A DNA stretch of 64,000 bases from contig NZ_JAPEOR010000001.1 in NCBI RefSeq assembly GCF_026341125.1, positions 372,001 to 436,000 of the forward strand. Reading direction: 5' to 3'. The notes under the pieces are model-generated. The model saw only the letters and a program-made list of their open reading frames with translations. It ran no database searches and had not been told where the DNA came from. Made by a program: the position numbers and the translations under genes. Shown here one piece after another: positions 17,925 through 24,784 of this stretch (its first letter is position 1; the number at the start of each line of letters is the position of its first letter). This stretch comes from Streptomyces sp. NBC_01142 (lineage in GTDB: Bacteria; Actinomycetota; Actinomycetes; Streptomycetales; Streptomycetaceae).

Positions 17925-18422
17925 TCAGCCGGCCAGCCGGAACGCCAGCTCGATCTCCCACTTGGACGGGTCGGGCTCCACCCGCGGGTCGGTCCTGTAC
18001 GACTCGATCCGGCAGGCCCAGTGCTCGACACCACCCACCTCGGTCATGTCCCATTCCAGACCCTCCCGCTCCGCCCAGTGCCGCAGCTCGGTGATGACGC
18101 CGAACAGCTGGTCGGGGTGGCCGACATGGGTGACCGTCGCATAGCGGCCGGCCGGCAGCACGGCTACGCCGATGTCGCCCTCGGGCTCCGGCGCGGAGAC
18201 GACCGGCACTCCCGCCTCGACCACCGACTCCCCTTCCATGTCAATGGTGTTGAAGCGGAAGAACGGGGCTCCGGCGAGTTCCGCCCCGTGGCCGGTCAGC
18301 CAGCCGATCAGTTCCGGCAGCCGGTCCCCGATCACGCCGAAGGCGTCCATCCGTACGGACCCGCGGACGAATGCGTAAAGCTGCTCCCCGCGCTCCACGA
18401 CAGCGGGCCGGATCTCAGACAT
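17925..18422 (-). CDS. GyrI-like / AraC effector-binding domain protein
   Basis: 165-aa stand-alone ligand-binding domain of the GyrI/SOUL-like superfamily, the type fused to AraC or MerR regulators as a small-molecule sensor. The pattern FGVIGDRLPELIGWL, FFRFNTIDMEG, VLPAGRYATVTHVGHPDQL and C-terminal WEIELAFRLAG is typical. The second ATG (18422) is preferred since GAGGGA precedes it; a start at 18434 is possible. No DNA-binding domain. It is the first gene to the right of the integrated segment. Confidence 0.8.
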   Translation of the reverse strand: MSEIRPAVVERGEQLYAFVRGSVRMDAFGVIGDRLPELIGWLTGHGAELAGAPFFRFNTIDMEGESVVEAGVPVVSAPEPEGDIGVAVLPAGRYATVTHVGHPDQLFGVITELRHWAEREGLEWDMTEVGGVEHWACRIESYRTDPRVEPDPSKWEIELAFRLAG

Positions 18423-18494
18423 GTATTCCCTCATGGCATCAAGGACTGAGCGGGGACCGGGAATTCATCGGCAGGGCGGATCAGTTCCCGTGGG

Positions 18495-19151
18495 TCAGTT
18501 CCCGGCGACGTCTTTCACCGCGACGGACACCGGCACCGACCCGCTGATCAGCTCGAGCGTCAGCCCGGCCGTTCCCGGCGTCTCCGCGATCTCCGCGAGC
18601 ACCGCCGCGACATCGTCACGCGGCACGGTCCCGGGCCCGGTGGAGGCCTTCAGCTGTACGAGACCCTTGCCCGCGTCGTTCGTCAGCGTGCCCGGTCGCA
18701 GAATCGTCCAGTCGAGTCCGGACAGGGAGCGTACGTATGCGTCCGCGGCGCCCTTCGCCCGCAGATAGACGTCGAACTCGCCGTCGCCCTCGTGGTCCGG
18801 GGCGGCGCCCATCGACGACACCACGATGTACCGCCGTACGCCCGTCTGTTCCGCCGCGTCCGCGAAAAGTACCGCGGCGCCCCGGTCCACCGTCTCCTTG
18901 CGTGCGGGGCCGCTCCCCGGGCCCGCGCCCGCGGCGAACACCGCGGCGTCGGCGCCCTGGAGTACCGCGGCGACGTCCTCCGCCGAGGCCGACTCCAGGT
19001 CCAGGAGCACCGGTTCGGCTCCCGCATCCCGCAGGTCGGCCGCCTGTTCCGGCTTGCGGATGATGCCCGCGACCTCGTGCCCGCGCGCCGAGAGCAGCCG
19101 CTCGAGACGGCGTGCGATCTGACCATGTCCTCCAGCGATGACAATGCGCAT
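18495..19151 (-). CDS. NAD(P)H-binding atypical short-chain dehydrogenase
   Basis: 218-aa protein with an N-terminal Rossmann fold, MRIVIAGGHGQIARRLERLL (GGxGxxG), and an NmrA-like SDR architecture: DLESASAEDV at strand 3, a VVSSMGAA strand-5 segment and a YLRAKGAADAYV helix that keeps a YxxxK-like arrangement. Family members act as oxidoreductases or as redox-sensing proteins, and the substrate cannot be told. It is monocistronic by spacing. Confidence 0.82.
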   Translation of the reverse strand: MRIVIAGGHGQIARRLERLLSARGHEVAGIIRKPEQAADLRDAGAEPVLLDLESASAEDVAAVLQGADAAVFAAGAGPGSGPARKETVDRGAAVLFADAAEQTGVRRYIVVSSMGAAPDHEGDGEFDVYLRAKGAADAYVRSLSGLDWTILRPGTLTNDAGKGLVQLKASTGPGTVPRDDVAAVLAEIAETPGTAGLTLELISGSVPVSVAVKDVAGN

Positions 19152-19214
19152 GTCTACGACGGTACGTCCTGAGCGGATCGCTCGCTCACGGACGGTCCTC
19201 GGCGGGCCCTCGTC

Positions 19215-19345
19215 GACGTCCAGGGCCCGCCCAGGGCCCGCCTGGAGCCCGCCCGGAGCCTGTCCGGGGCCTGTCCGGGGCCTGCGCAGAGCCCGCCCAT
19301 CTGCGGCTGCTCACGGGCCCGCCCAGCTGCCCGCCCCAGGCCCCG
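19215..19345. repeat. Imperfect GC-rich repeats
   Basis: A stretch of imperfect 11-14-bp units related to GGGCCCGCC and GGGGCCTGTCC, repeated about ten times between the oxidoreductase start and the amidohydrolase stop. No spacers of uniform length, so not CRISPR; probably slippage-derived non-coding repeats. Confidence 0.6.
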
Positions 19346-19346
19346 C

Positions 19347-20591
19347 TCACGGCCCGCCACTCGGGCCGGTGTCCTGCCGCCCCTGTCGCGGCAGTTCGAG
19401 AGCGACGGCCGCCGCCGAGTCGCAGTACTCGCGTACCGCGCTCGTCCTGGCCACCACTCGCCCGCGGTGAATGACGATCCGGCTGTACGCGAGCGACAGC
19501 ACCCCCGCGAGCTGCTCGCCGCGCACGGCCAGCAGCTCCGCCGGGAAGCCGGCCTCCACCCGCACCTCGGGCAGCCCCATCGCCTCCCGTGCGGCTCCGG
19601 CCACCGCCCCGTACGCCTCCTGCGCCCGCATCCCGCCCTGCGCGGCCAGCAGATATGCCGCTTCGAGCGGGTCCCCGCGGCCCACGGGATTCGAGACGTC
19701 GCGCAGCGCCCCGCTGCCCGCCGTGACCCGTACCCCGGCCGCGCGGAGCAGACGCACCGGCGCATGGCCCCGCTGTTCCACGGCCTCGCACCCGCCCTGC
19801 GGCAGACACACCACCGTGACCCCCGCCGCCGCGAGCTGGTCGGCGACGCGCGAGGCCACCTCGCGCGGCAGCTGCGAGAGCCCCGCGCACGGCCCGATCG
19901 ACACCCCGGGCCGCAGGCCGCCGACCATCGCCGCCAGTCGTGCGAGCCGTGCCGGATCGTCGCCGTGGGTGTGCAGGTCCACCGGACAGCCGTGCTCGGT
20001 GGCGACCTTGAGCACCGCCTCCGCGTAGCCGGCCGGATCGGGGTCGGAGTCCGGGCAGCCGCCCACCACTCCGGCGCCCATCTTCACGGCGTCCCGCAGT
20101 ATCGCCAGGCCGTCCGCCCCCGCGACGCCCGTGAGCAGCCGGGGCACGGCGACGGCTGTCAGATCGGCCAGCCCACGCAGCGAACGCCGCGCCTGGAGCA
20201 CGGCCTCCAGTGGGCCGAGTCCCTGCACGTCCCCGGTCCGTACGTGGGCGCGTATGGCCGTCGCTCCGTGCCCGAGCTGCAGCAACGCGGCCTCGGTGGC
20301 ACGCCGCTGGACATCCTCGGTGGCGTACGAGACGGGGCCGGGGGTGTCGGCGGTGAGCGCGGTGTCGCCATGGGCGTGCGGCTCGGCCGGGGCGGGGAGC
20401 AGCAGAAAGCCGTTCAGATCCACGCGTGCGGAGTGCGGGGACAGACTGCCCGCGGTGCCGACCGCCTCGATGCGTCCGCCGCTCAGCCGTACGTCGACCG
20501 TGCGGCCGTCCGTGAGCCGGGCGCCGCGGAGCAGCAGCGCAGTGGTGTCCGCGGGGGCGCCGTCGGGGGGCTGCGGCTGGCTGTCGGGCAT
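19347..20591 (-). CDS. Amidohydrolase-superfamily protein (cytosine-deaminase-like) with lost metal ligands
   Basis: 414-aa protein matching cytosine deaminase-type amidohydrolases throughout. The HxH pair is kept (EPHAHGD, H72 and H74), and H207 in DLHTHGDD matches the next ligand. The CodA catalytic glutamate position (HCDE) has changed, the fourth ligand (SHTTAM in CodA) reads GPCAGL with Pro at 234, and the metal/catalytic aspartate (GHDDV in CodA) reads GSGAL with Gly at 294. By established family mechanism it should not be a normal metal-dependent deaminase. The frame is intact, so it may have been repurposed. ATG at 20591. Confidence 0.78.
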   Translation of the reverse strand: MPDSQPQPPDGAPADTTALLLRGARLTDGRTVDVRLSGGRIEAVGTAGSLSPHSARVDLNGFLLLPAPAEPHAHGDTALTADTPGPVSYATEDVQRRATEAALLQLGHGATAIRAHVRTGDVQGLGPLEAVLQARRSLRGLADLTAVAVPRLLTGVAGADGLAILRDAVKMGAGVVGGCPDSDPDPAGYAEAVLKVATEHGCPVDLHTHGDDPARLARLAAMVGGLRPGVSIGPCAGLSQLPREVASRVADQLAAAGVTVVCLPQGGCEAVEQRGHAPVRLLRAAGVRVTAGSGALRDVSNPVGRGDPLEAAYLLAAQGGMRAQEAYGAVAGAAREAMGLPEVRVEAGFPAELLAVRGEQLAGVLSLAYSRIVIHRGRVVARTSAVREYCDSAAAVALELPRQGRQDTGPSGGP

Positions 20592-20810
20592 CGCGCTCCT
20601 GCATGGGCAGTGGGGCGGTGGGGCTCGGGCGGCGGGCTCGGGCGGCGTGACGGAGGGGGCAGGATCACGCAGCGTGAGCCGAGCCTAGGGGCGCTCCGAG
20701 CGAGCTTCGAGGAGGAGCGCAATAGTCGTACCGGTGGGGCCACGAGTGGCGTACGGGACGGGCGGGGCGGAACCCGGGAACAGGGCTCGGCAGGGGGCGG
20801 GCAAACGGAT

Positions 20811-20840
20811 TTGGGCGATCGGCAACCGACCGTGTAATGT
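20811..20840 (+). promoter_or_regulatory. Promoter for the tRNA-Thr/tRNA-Met unit
   Basis: TTGGGC (20811-20816), an 18-nt spacer and TAATGT (20835-20840) fit a vegetative HrdB-type promoter. The tRNA-Thr 5' end lies 12 nt after the -10 box. Confidence 0.6.
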
Positions 20841-20851
20841 CTTCATCGCTC

Positions 20852-20924
20852 GCCCCAATAGCTCAGTCGGTAGAGCGTCTCCATGGTAAGGAGAAGGTCT
20901 ACGGTTCGATTCCGTATTGGGGCT
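20852..20924 (+). tRNA. tRNA-Thr (anticodon GGT)
   Basis: 73-nt cloverleaf: acceptor GCCCCAA (20852-20858) pairs with TTGGGGC (20917-20923), discriminator T. Anticodon stem TCTCC/GGAGA encloses loop ATGGTAA with GGT at 20885-20887, reading ACC/ACU threonine codons. No encoded CCA. First of two tRNAs before rpmG, an order also known in other actinobacteria. Confidence 0.96.
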
Positions 20925-20935
20925 CTGATGGTGGT

Positions 20936-20961
20936 GATCCTCGCCTTCGGGCGAGGGGATC
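20936..20961 (+). other. Spacer hairpin between tRNA-Thr and tRNA-Met
   Basis: GATCCTCGCC (20936-20945), loop TTCG, and GGCGAGGGGATC form a stable hairpin in the 46-nt spacer. It may be a processing signal or partial terminator. Confidence 0.6.
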
Positions 20962-20970
20962 CAGCATCGC

Positions 20971-21043
20971 AGCGGTGTAGCTCAGTCGGTAGAGCAAGCG
21001 GCTCATAATCGCTGTGTCACCGGTTCAAGTCCGGTCACCGCTA
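20971..21043 (+). tRNA. tRNA-Met (elongator, anticodon CAT)
   Basis: 73-nt tRNA: acceptor AGCGGTG (20971-20977) pairs with CACCGCT (21036-21042), discriminator A. Loop CTCATAA carries CAT at 21004-21006. The A-U first acceptor pair and the absence of the GGG/CCC anticodon stem pairs of initiator tRNA support an elongator tRNA-Met rather than tRNA-fMet. Confidence 0.93.
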
Positions 21044-21131
21044 CATACAGTAGCCGATTGTGGGGTCGGTCCTCCGATCGGCTACTCTTTTATGCGTTCA
21101 TCCGTCCATCCGTCCGTCAAGGAGCACTCAC

Positions 21132-21296
21132 GTGGCTGCCACAGACGTCCGCCCGAAGATCACGCTGGCCTGCGTGGAGTGCAAGGAGCGGAACTACATC
21201 ACCAAGAAGAACCGGCGCAACAACCCGGACCGTCTTGAGATGAAGAAGCACTGCCCGCGCTGCAACTCACACACGGCGCACCGCGAAACGCGCTGA
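21132..21296 (+). CDS. rpmG: 50S ribosomal protein L33, zinc-binding (C+) form
   Basis: 54-aa ribosomal protein of the large subunit. Starts at GTG 21132 with AAGGAGCAC upstream. Four cysteines in two pairs, C14-C17 (CVECK) and C41-C44 (CPRCN), make this the zinc-containing C+ paralogue; Streptomyces usually also has a C- copy regulated by Zur elsewhere. Located directly before two MaoC genes, as rpmG precedes the hadABC genes in mycobacteria. Confidence 0.95.
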
Positions 21297-21310
21297 ATCA
21301 GGCTCGTATA

Positions 21311-21339
21311 CGAGGCCGTCCCCACTGGGGGCGGCCTCG
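21311..21339 (+). terminator. Terminator after rpmG
   Basis: CGAGGCCGTCCCC pairs with GGGGGCGGCCTCG around a 3-nt loop; a GTCGTTTG stretch follows. It separates the tRNA/rpmG unit from the MaoC genes. Confidence 0.75.
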
Positions 21340-21380
21340 TGTCGTTTGTAGTGGTCAATCCATCAGGAGGGAGCCAGCCC

Positions 21381-21833
21381 ATGGCGCTCGACCAGTCCTT
21401 CGTGGGGCGTAACTATCCGCCCACCGCGCCGTACGAGGTAGGCCGGGAAAAGATCCGCGAGTTCGCCGAAGCGGTGGGTGACGCCAATGCCGCGTACACC
21501 GACCCGGAGGCCGCCAAGGCGCTCGGCCACGTCGATGTGATCGCTCCGCCGACTTTCGCCTTCGCGATCACCTTCAAGGCGGCGGAACAGGTTATTCAGG
21601 ATCCCCAGTTGGGACTGGACTACGACCGCGTGGTGCACGGCGACCAGAAGTTCGCGTACACACGGCCGGTGCGGGCGGGGGACCGGCTGACGGTCACCTC
21701 GACCATCGAGGCCATCAAGTCCCTTGCGGGCAACGACATCGTGGACATCCGCGGTGAGGTGCACGACGAGGCCGGCGAGCATGTGGTGACCGCGTGGACC
21801 AAGCTGGTTTCGCGCGCCGCCGAGGGGGTGTGA
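21381..21833 (+). CDS. MaoC/HadA-like (R)-hydratase-fold subunit
   Basis: 150-aa hot-dog-fold protein of the FAS1-like dehydratase (HadA/HadC) type: MALDQSFVGRNYPPTAPYEVGREKI, FAEAVGDANAAYTD, and APPTFAFAI. It lacks the D-x-N-P-x-H catalytic motif present in its partner at 21837, as expected for the non-catalytic subunit of a heterodimer. AGGAGG 11 nt upstream fixes the ATG at 21381 (an earlier in-frame start at 21339 overlaps the terminator). In mycobacteria the equivalents act in mycolate elongation; Streptomyces makes no mycolates, so the substrate here is unknown. Confidence 0.85.
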   Translation: MALDQSFVGRNYPPTAPYEVGREKIREFAEAVGDANAAYTDPEAAKALGHVDVIAPPTFAFAITFKAAEQVIQDPQLGLDYDRVVHGDQKFAYTRPVRAGDRLTVTSTIEAIKSLAGNDIVDIRGEVHDEAGEHVVTAWTKLVSRAAEGV

Positions 21834-21836
21834 GGG

Positions 21837-22265
21837 ATGACCGCGAAGATCGCATACGACGAGGTCGAGGTCGGCACCGAGCTGCCGGCGCAGAGCTTTC
21901 CCGTGACGCGCGCCACACTGGTGCGGTACGCGGGCGCCTCCGGCGATTTCAACCCGATCCACTGGAACGAGAGGTTCGCCACGGAAGTCGGGCTTCCGGA
22001 CGTGATCGCTCACGGCATGTTCACCATGGCCGAGGCGGTCCGTGTGGTGACGGACTGGGTCGGCGACCCGGGTGCGGTCGTCGAGTACGGAGTCCGCTTC
22101 ACCAAGCCCGTCATCGTGCCGAACGACGAGAAGGGCGCGCTGATCGAGGTCAGCGGCAAGGTGGCGGTCAAGCTGGACGACAACCGGGTGCGTGTCGATC
22201 TGACGGCGATGAGTGCCGGCCAGAAGGTGCTGGGGATGTCCCGCGCGGTGGTCCGGCTCGCCTGA
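21837..22265 (+). CDS. MaoC/HadB-like (R)-specific enoyl hydratase/dehydratase subunit
   Basis: 142-aa hot-dog dehydratase. The hydratase-2 motif is present as GDFNPIHWNE, giving catalytic D37, N39 and H42, followed by IAHGMFTMAEAVRVV. It starts 3 nt after the HadA-like gene, so the two are co-translated and likely form a heterodimer acting on a 3-hydroxyacyl thioester. Confidence 0.88.
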   Translation: MTAKIAYDEVEVGTELPAQSFPVTRATLVRYAGASGDFNPIHWNERFATEVGLPDVIAHGMFTMAEAVRVVTDWVGDPGAVVEYGVRFTKPVIVPNDEKGALIEVSGKVAVKLDDNRVRVDLTAMSAGQKVLGMSRAVVRLA

Positions 22266-22339
22266 CACTCCGCGGCGCGACCGTCCGCGGCACGACCGTA
22301 CGCGGCCGTCACGCTGTGTGTGGCTCTGTGCAGCGGCGT

Positions 22340-22370
22340 AAGGGGCGTCCCTCCTGGAGGGGCGCCCCTT
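22340..22370 (+). terminator. Terminator after the MaoC pair
   Basis: AAGGGGCGTCCCTCC pairs with GGAGGGGCGCCCCTT around a single T with one bulged or mismatched position. Very GC-rich hairpin without a clear T-run. Confidence 0.65.
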
Positions 22371-22458
22371 GCGCGTTCCCGGATGCGCGTTCCCCGGCTA
22401 CGCGCTCTCCGGGCTCGTTCCCGTGGTGTCCGGGCTCGTTGCCGTTCCCCGGCGCCTC

Positions 22459-22492
22459 TTGACGTTGTTAGTGATTGGCCACTAACTTAGTG
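22459..22492 (+). promoter_or_regulatory. Promoter and autoregulatory operator of the TetR gene
   Basis: TTGACG (22459-22464) and TAACTT (22483-22488; 18-nt spacer) form a promoter whose predicted start falls at or just before the ATG at 22496, suggesting a leaderless mRNA. The palindrome GTTAGT-N8-ACTAAC (22467-22486) covers the spacer and -10, and an overlapping palindrome CACTAA-C-TTAGTG spans 22480-22492. The same GTTAGT-N8-ACTAAC element recurs at 23102-23121 before the exporter. Confidence 0.75.
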
Positions 22493-22495
22493 TCC

Positions 22496-23053
22496 ATGGT
22501 CAGAATGAGTGCAGAGGAGCGGCGCGAGAGCGTCATTCGTGCAGCGATCACCGAATTCGCGCGCGGCGGCTACAACGGCACCTCCACCGAGGTCATCGCC
22601 CAGCGTGTCGGCGTGTCGCAGCCGTATCTCTTCCGTCTCTTCAAGAACAAGCGGGAGCTGTTCCTGGCGGCGGCGCTCCGCTGCCTGGAGGAGACCCCCA
22701 AGGCCTTCGCCGACGCTCTTGAACGACGCCCCGACAGTTCGCCGCTGGAGGCGATGGCCGCCGCGTACATGCGGCTCATCGACGACCGCGACAAGCTGCT
22801 GATGCAGATGCAGGTGTATGTCGCGGTGGCCTCCGCCGAGGCGGCGGGGGACCACGAATTCGGTGAGCGGATCAGGGCGGGCTGGGCCGAGATCTGGGAC
22901 CAGGCGCAGATCGCCTTCGCCGGTGACGTCAAGGCGACGACCGACTTCCTCGGCTGCGGCATGCTGATCAACGTTCTGGTGGCGCTGGGCTTCCCGCAGG
23001 ACCACCGGGTGTGGTCCGGGCTCGACATGTCGGGCATCGGGGTTCCGCGCTAG
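22496..23053 (+). CDS. TetR-family transcriptional regulator
   Basis: 185-aa repressor. N-terminal helix-turn-helix at residues ~10-55: ERRESVIRAAITEFARGGYNGTSTEVIAQRVGVSQPYLFRLFKNKRELF, the classical TetR form. The C-terminal half is the variable ligand/dimer domain. The ATG at 22496 is chosen because it abuts the promoter; a TTG at 22475 lies inside the operator. It almost certainly represses itself and the adjacent efflux gene through the shared palindrome; the inducer is unknown but probably a toxic compound or antibiotic exported by the next gene. Confidence 0.88.
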   Translation: MVRMSAEERRESVIRAAITEFARGGYNGTSTEVIAQRVGVSQPYLFRLFKNKRELFLAAALRCLEETPKAFADALERRPDSSPLEAMAAAYMRLIDDRDKLLMQMQVYVAVASAEAAGDHEFGERIRAGWAEIWDQAQIAFAGDVKATTDFLGCGMLINVLVALGFPQDHRVWSGLDMSGIGVPR

Positions 23054-23101
23054 TCGCAGCATCCCTCCGCCCCTCGAGGCGGCAGAGTTCTGCCCATGAA
23101 A

Positions 23102-23121
23102 GTTAGTCATCAATTACTAAC
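23102..23121 (+). promoter_or_regulatory. TetR operator before the exporter gene
   Basis: GTTAGT (23102-23107), 8 nt, ACTAAC (23116-23121). Same half-sites and spacing as the element upstream of the TetR gene, 13 nt before the exporter GTG with a GGAGAAG ribosome site between. Confidence 0.75.
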
Positions 23122-23133
23122 TCTGGAGAAGCA

Positions 23134-24570
23134 GTGAACCAGCACACAGCCCGCCGTGGCGGTGCCGCCTGGGCCCTCGTCATCACCAGCGTCGCCGGAT
23201 TCATGGCGGCCCTCGACAATCTCGTCGTCACCACCGCCCTCCCCTCCATCCGCAAGGATCTCGGCGGTGCTCTGGAAGACCTCGAGTGGACCGTGAGCGC
23301 GTACACCCTCACCTTCGCCGTCCTGCTGATGTTCGGTGCGGCCCTCGGCGACCGCTTCGGCCGCCGGAGGCTCTTCATAGTGGGCCTGACGGTCTTCACC
23401 GGAGCGTCCGCCGGGGCCGCCCTGGCGTCCGGCATCGACGCCCTGATCGCCGCCCGGGCCGTTCAGGGCGTGGGCGCCGCGATCATGATGCCGCTCACCT
23501 TGACCCTGCTCACCGCTGCGGTCCCCGTGGCCCGCCGCGGCGTGGCGCTCGGTATCTTCAGCGCCGTCACCGGCATTGCCATCGCCAGCGGACCGCTCAT
23601 CGGCGGCAGTCTGACCGAGCACATTTCCTGGCAGTGGATCTTCTGGCTGAACGTCCCGATCGGCCTGGCCCTGCTGCCGCTGGCCCGGCTGCGCCTGGCT
23701 GAGTCGTACGCCCCGAACGCCCGGCTCGACATCCCCGGCACCCTGCTCGTCAGCGGTGGCCTTTTCGGCATCGTCTACGCCCTGGTCAACGGCCAGGCCG
23801 ACGGCTGGACCAGCACTCCGATCCTGGCCGGCCTGATCGTGGGGACCGTGCTCCTGATCACCTTCGTACGCCATGGGTTCACCAACAAGAACCCCATGCT
23901 CCCCATGCGTCTCTTCCGTGACCGTGCCTTCTTCGGGATCAATATCGCGAGCCTGCTGATGTTCCTGGGGATGTTCGGCTCGATCTTCCTGCTCAGCCAG
24001 TTCCTGCAGGTGGTCGTCGGCTACTCGCCCACCGAGGCGGGCCTGCGGATGCTCCCCTGGACCGGTATGCCGCTGATCGTCGCTCCCCTTGCCGGCTACC
24101 TCTCCGACCGGATCGGCGGCCGCCCGGTCGTCACGGCGGGCCTCGTCCTCCAGGCAGTCGGCCTCGCCTGGTACGCCGCGATCCTGGAGCCCGGTGTCTC
24201 CTACGCCGCCCAGCTGCCCGCCCTGATCCTCAGCGGCATCGGTATGGCGCTGTACTTCGCCCCGGCCGCCAGTGTGGTCATGTCCAGCGTCCGCCCCGCC
24301 GAGCAGGGCATAGCCTCCGGCGCCAACAACGCGCTCCGGGAGGTCGGCGGAGCCCTCGGCATCGCGGTACTGGGCGCGGTCTTCGCCGCCCGGGGCGGCT
24401 ACGAGTCGGGCGACACCTTCACCGACGGCACCGTCCCCGCCCTCTGGATCGGCGCGGCAGCAGTGGCCCTCGCGGCACTCACCGCCCTGCTCATCCCGGG
24501 TCGCAGCAAGCAGCAGGGAGAGCCGGCGGGGGATTCCCCGGCCGGGGAGCGCGAGCTCACGGCCGTCTGA
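23134..24570 (+). CDS. MFS drug exporter, DHA2 family (14 TM)
   Basis: 478-aa proton-driven multidrug exporter. Motif A GDRFGRRRLF and motif C GPLIGGSLTEHISWQWIFWLNVPIG are intact; an early ALDNLVVTTALPSI membrane-embedded acidic residue is typical of the DHA2 subfamily. About 14 hydrophobic segments. GTG at 23134 with GGAGAAG 5 nt upstream. Controlled by the adjacent TetR through the operator at 23102. Substrate unknown. Confidence 0.9.
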   Translation: MNQHTARRGGAAWALVITSVAGFMAALDNLVVTTALPSIRKDLGGALEDLEWTVSAYTLTFAVLLMFGAALGDRFGRRRLFIVGLTVFTGASAGAALASGIDALIAARAVQGVGAAIMMPLTLTLLTAAVPVARRGVALGIFSAVTGIAIASGPLIGGSLTEHISWQWIFWLNVPIGLALLPLARLRLAESYAPNARLDIPGTLLVSGGLFGIVYALVNGQADGWTSTPILAGLIVGTVLLITFVRHGFTNKNPMLPMRLFRDRAFFGINIASLLMFLGMFGSIFLLSQFLQVVVGYSPTEAGLRMLPWTGMPLIVAPLAGYLSDRIGGRPVVTAGLVLQAVGLAWYAAILEPGVSYAAQLPALILSGIGMALYFAPAASVVMSSVRPAEQGIASGANNALREVGGALGIAVLGAVFAARGGYESGDTFTDGTVPALWIGAAAVALAALTALLIPGRSKQQGEPAGDSPAGERELTAV

Positions 24571-24595
24571 ACGGCACCCTTTCTCCTCGAAAGCA

Positions 24596-24634
24596 GTTCG
24601 CAGGAGCGGTTCGCAGGAACGGTTCGCAGGTGAA
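24596..24634. repeat. 13-bp tandem repeat, three units
   Basis: GTTCGCAGGAGCG (24596-24608), GTTCGCAGGAACG (24609-24621) and a diverged third unit (24622-24634), in the non-coding gap after the exporter gene. No function recognised. Confidence 0.75.
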
Positions 24635-24737
24635 GCTCGCAAAAACCGCCGCGGGGCAGGAGCCGCTCGGCGGCGCCCGGGCGGAAGCCGCGCGCGGAAG
24701 CCGTCCGCAAGAAACTGCTCCTGCCGACGGCCCCGGG

Positions 24738-24777
24738 AACGGCCCCGCCCTGACCGGCGGGGCCGTTCTCGTACCCT
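24738..24777 (+). promoter_or_regulatory. Hairpin and -10 box before murB
   Basis: AACGGCCCCGCC (24738-24749) and GGCGGGGCCGTT (24756-24767) make a perfect hairpin that could end exporter transcription. Immediately after it, TACCCT (24772-24777) is a plausible -10 box 7 nt before the murB GTG, which would make the murB mRNA leaderless. No good -35 box is visible because the hairpin occupies that position. Confidence 0.5.
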
Positions 24778-24784
24778 TGTCCCC

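Noticed and set aside
19215..19345. CRISPR-like array
   Set aside because: Units are imperfect, very short and directly abutting, with no uniform spacers or cas genes.
22475..22495. TTG start for the TetR gene
   Set aside because: It lies within the operator and before the predicted transcription start.
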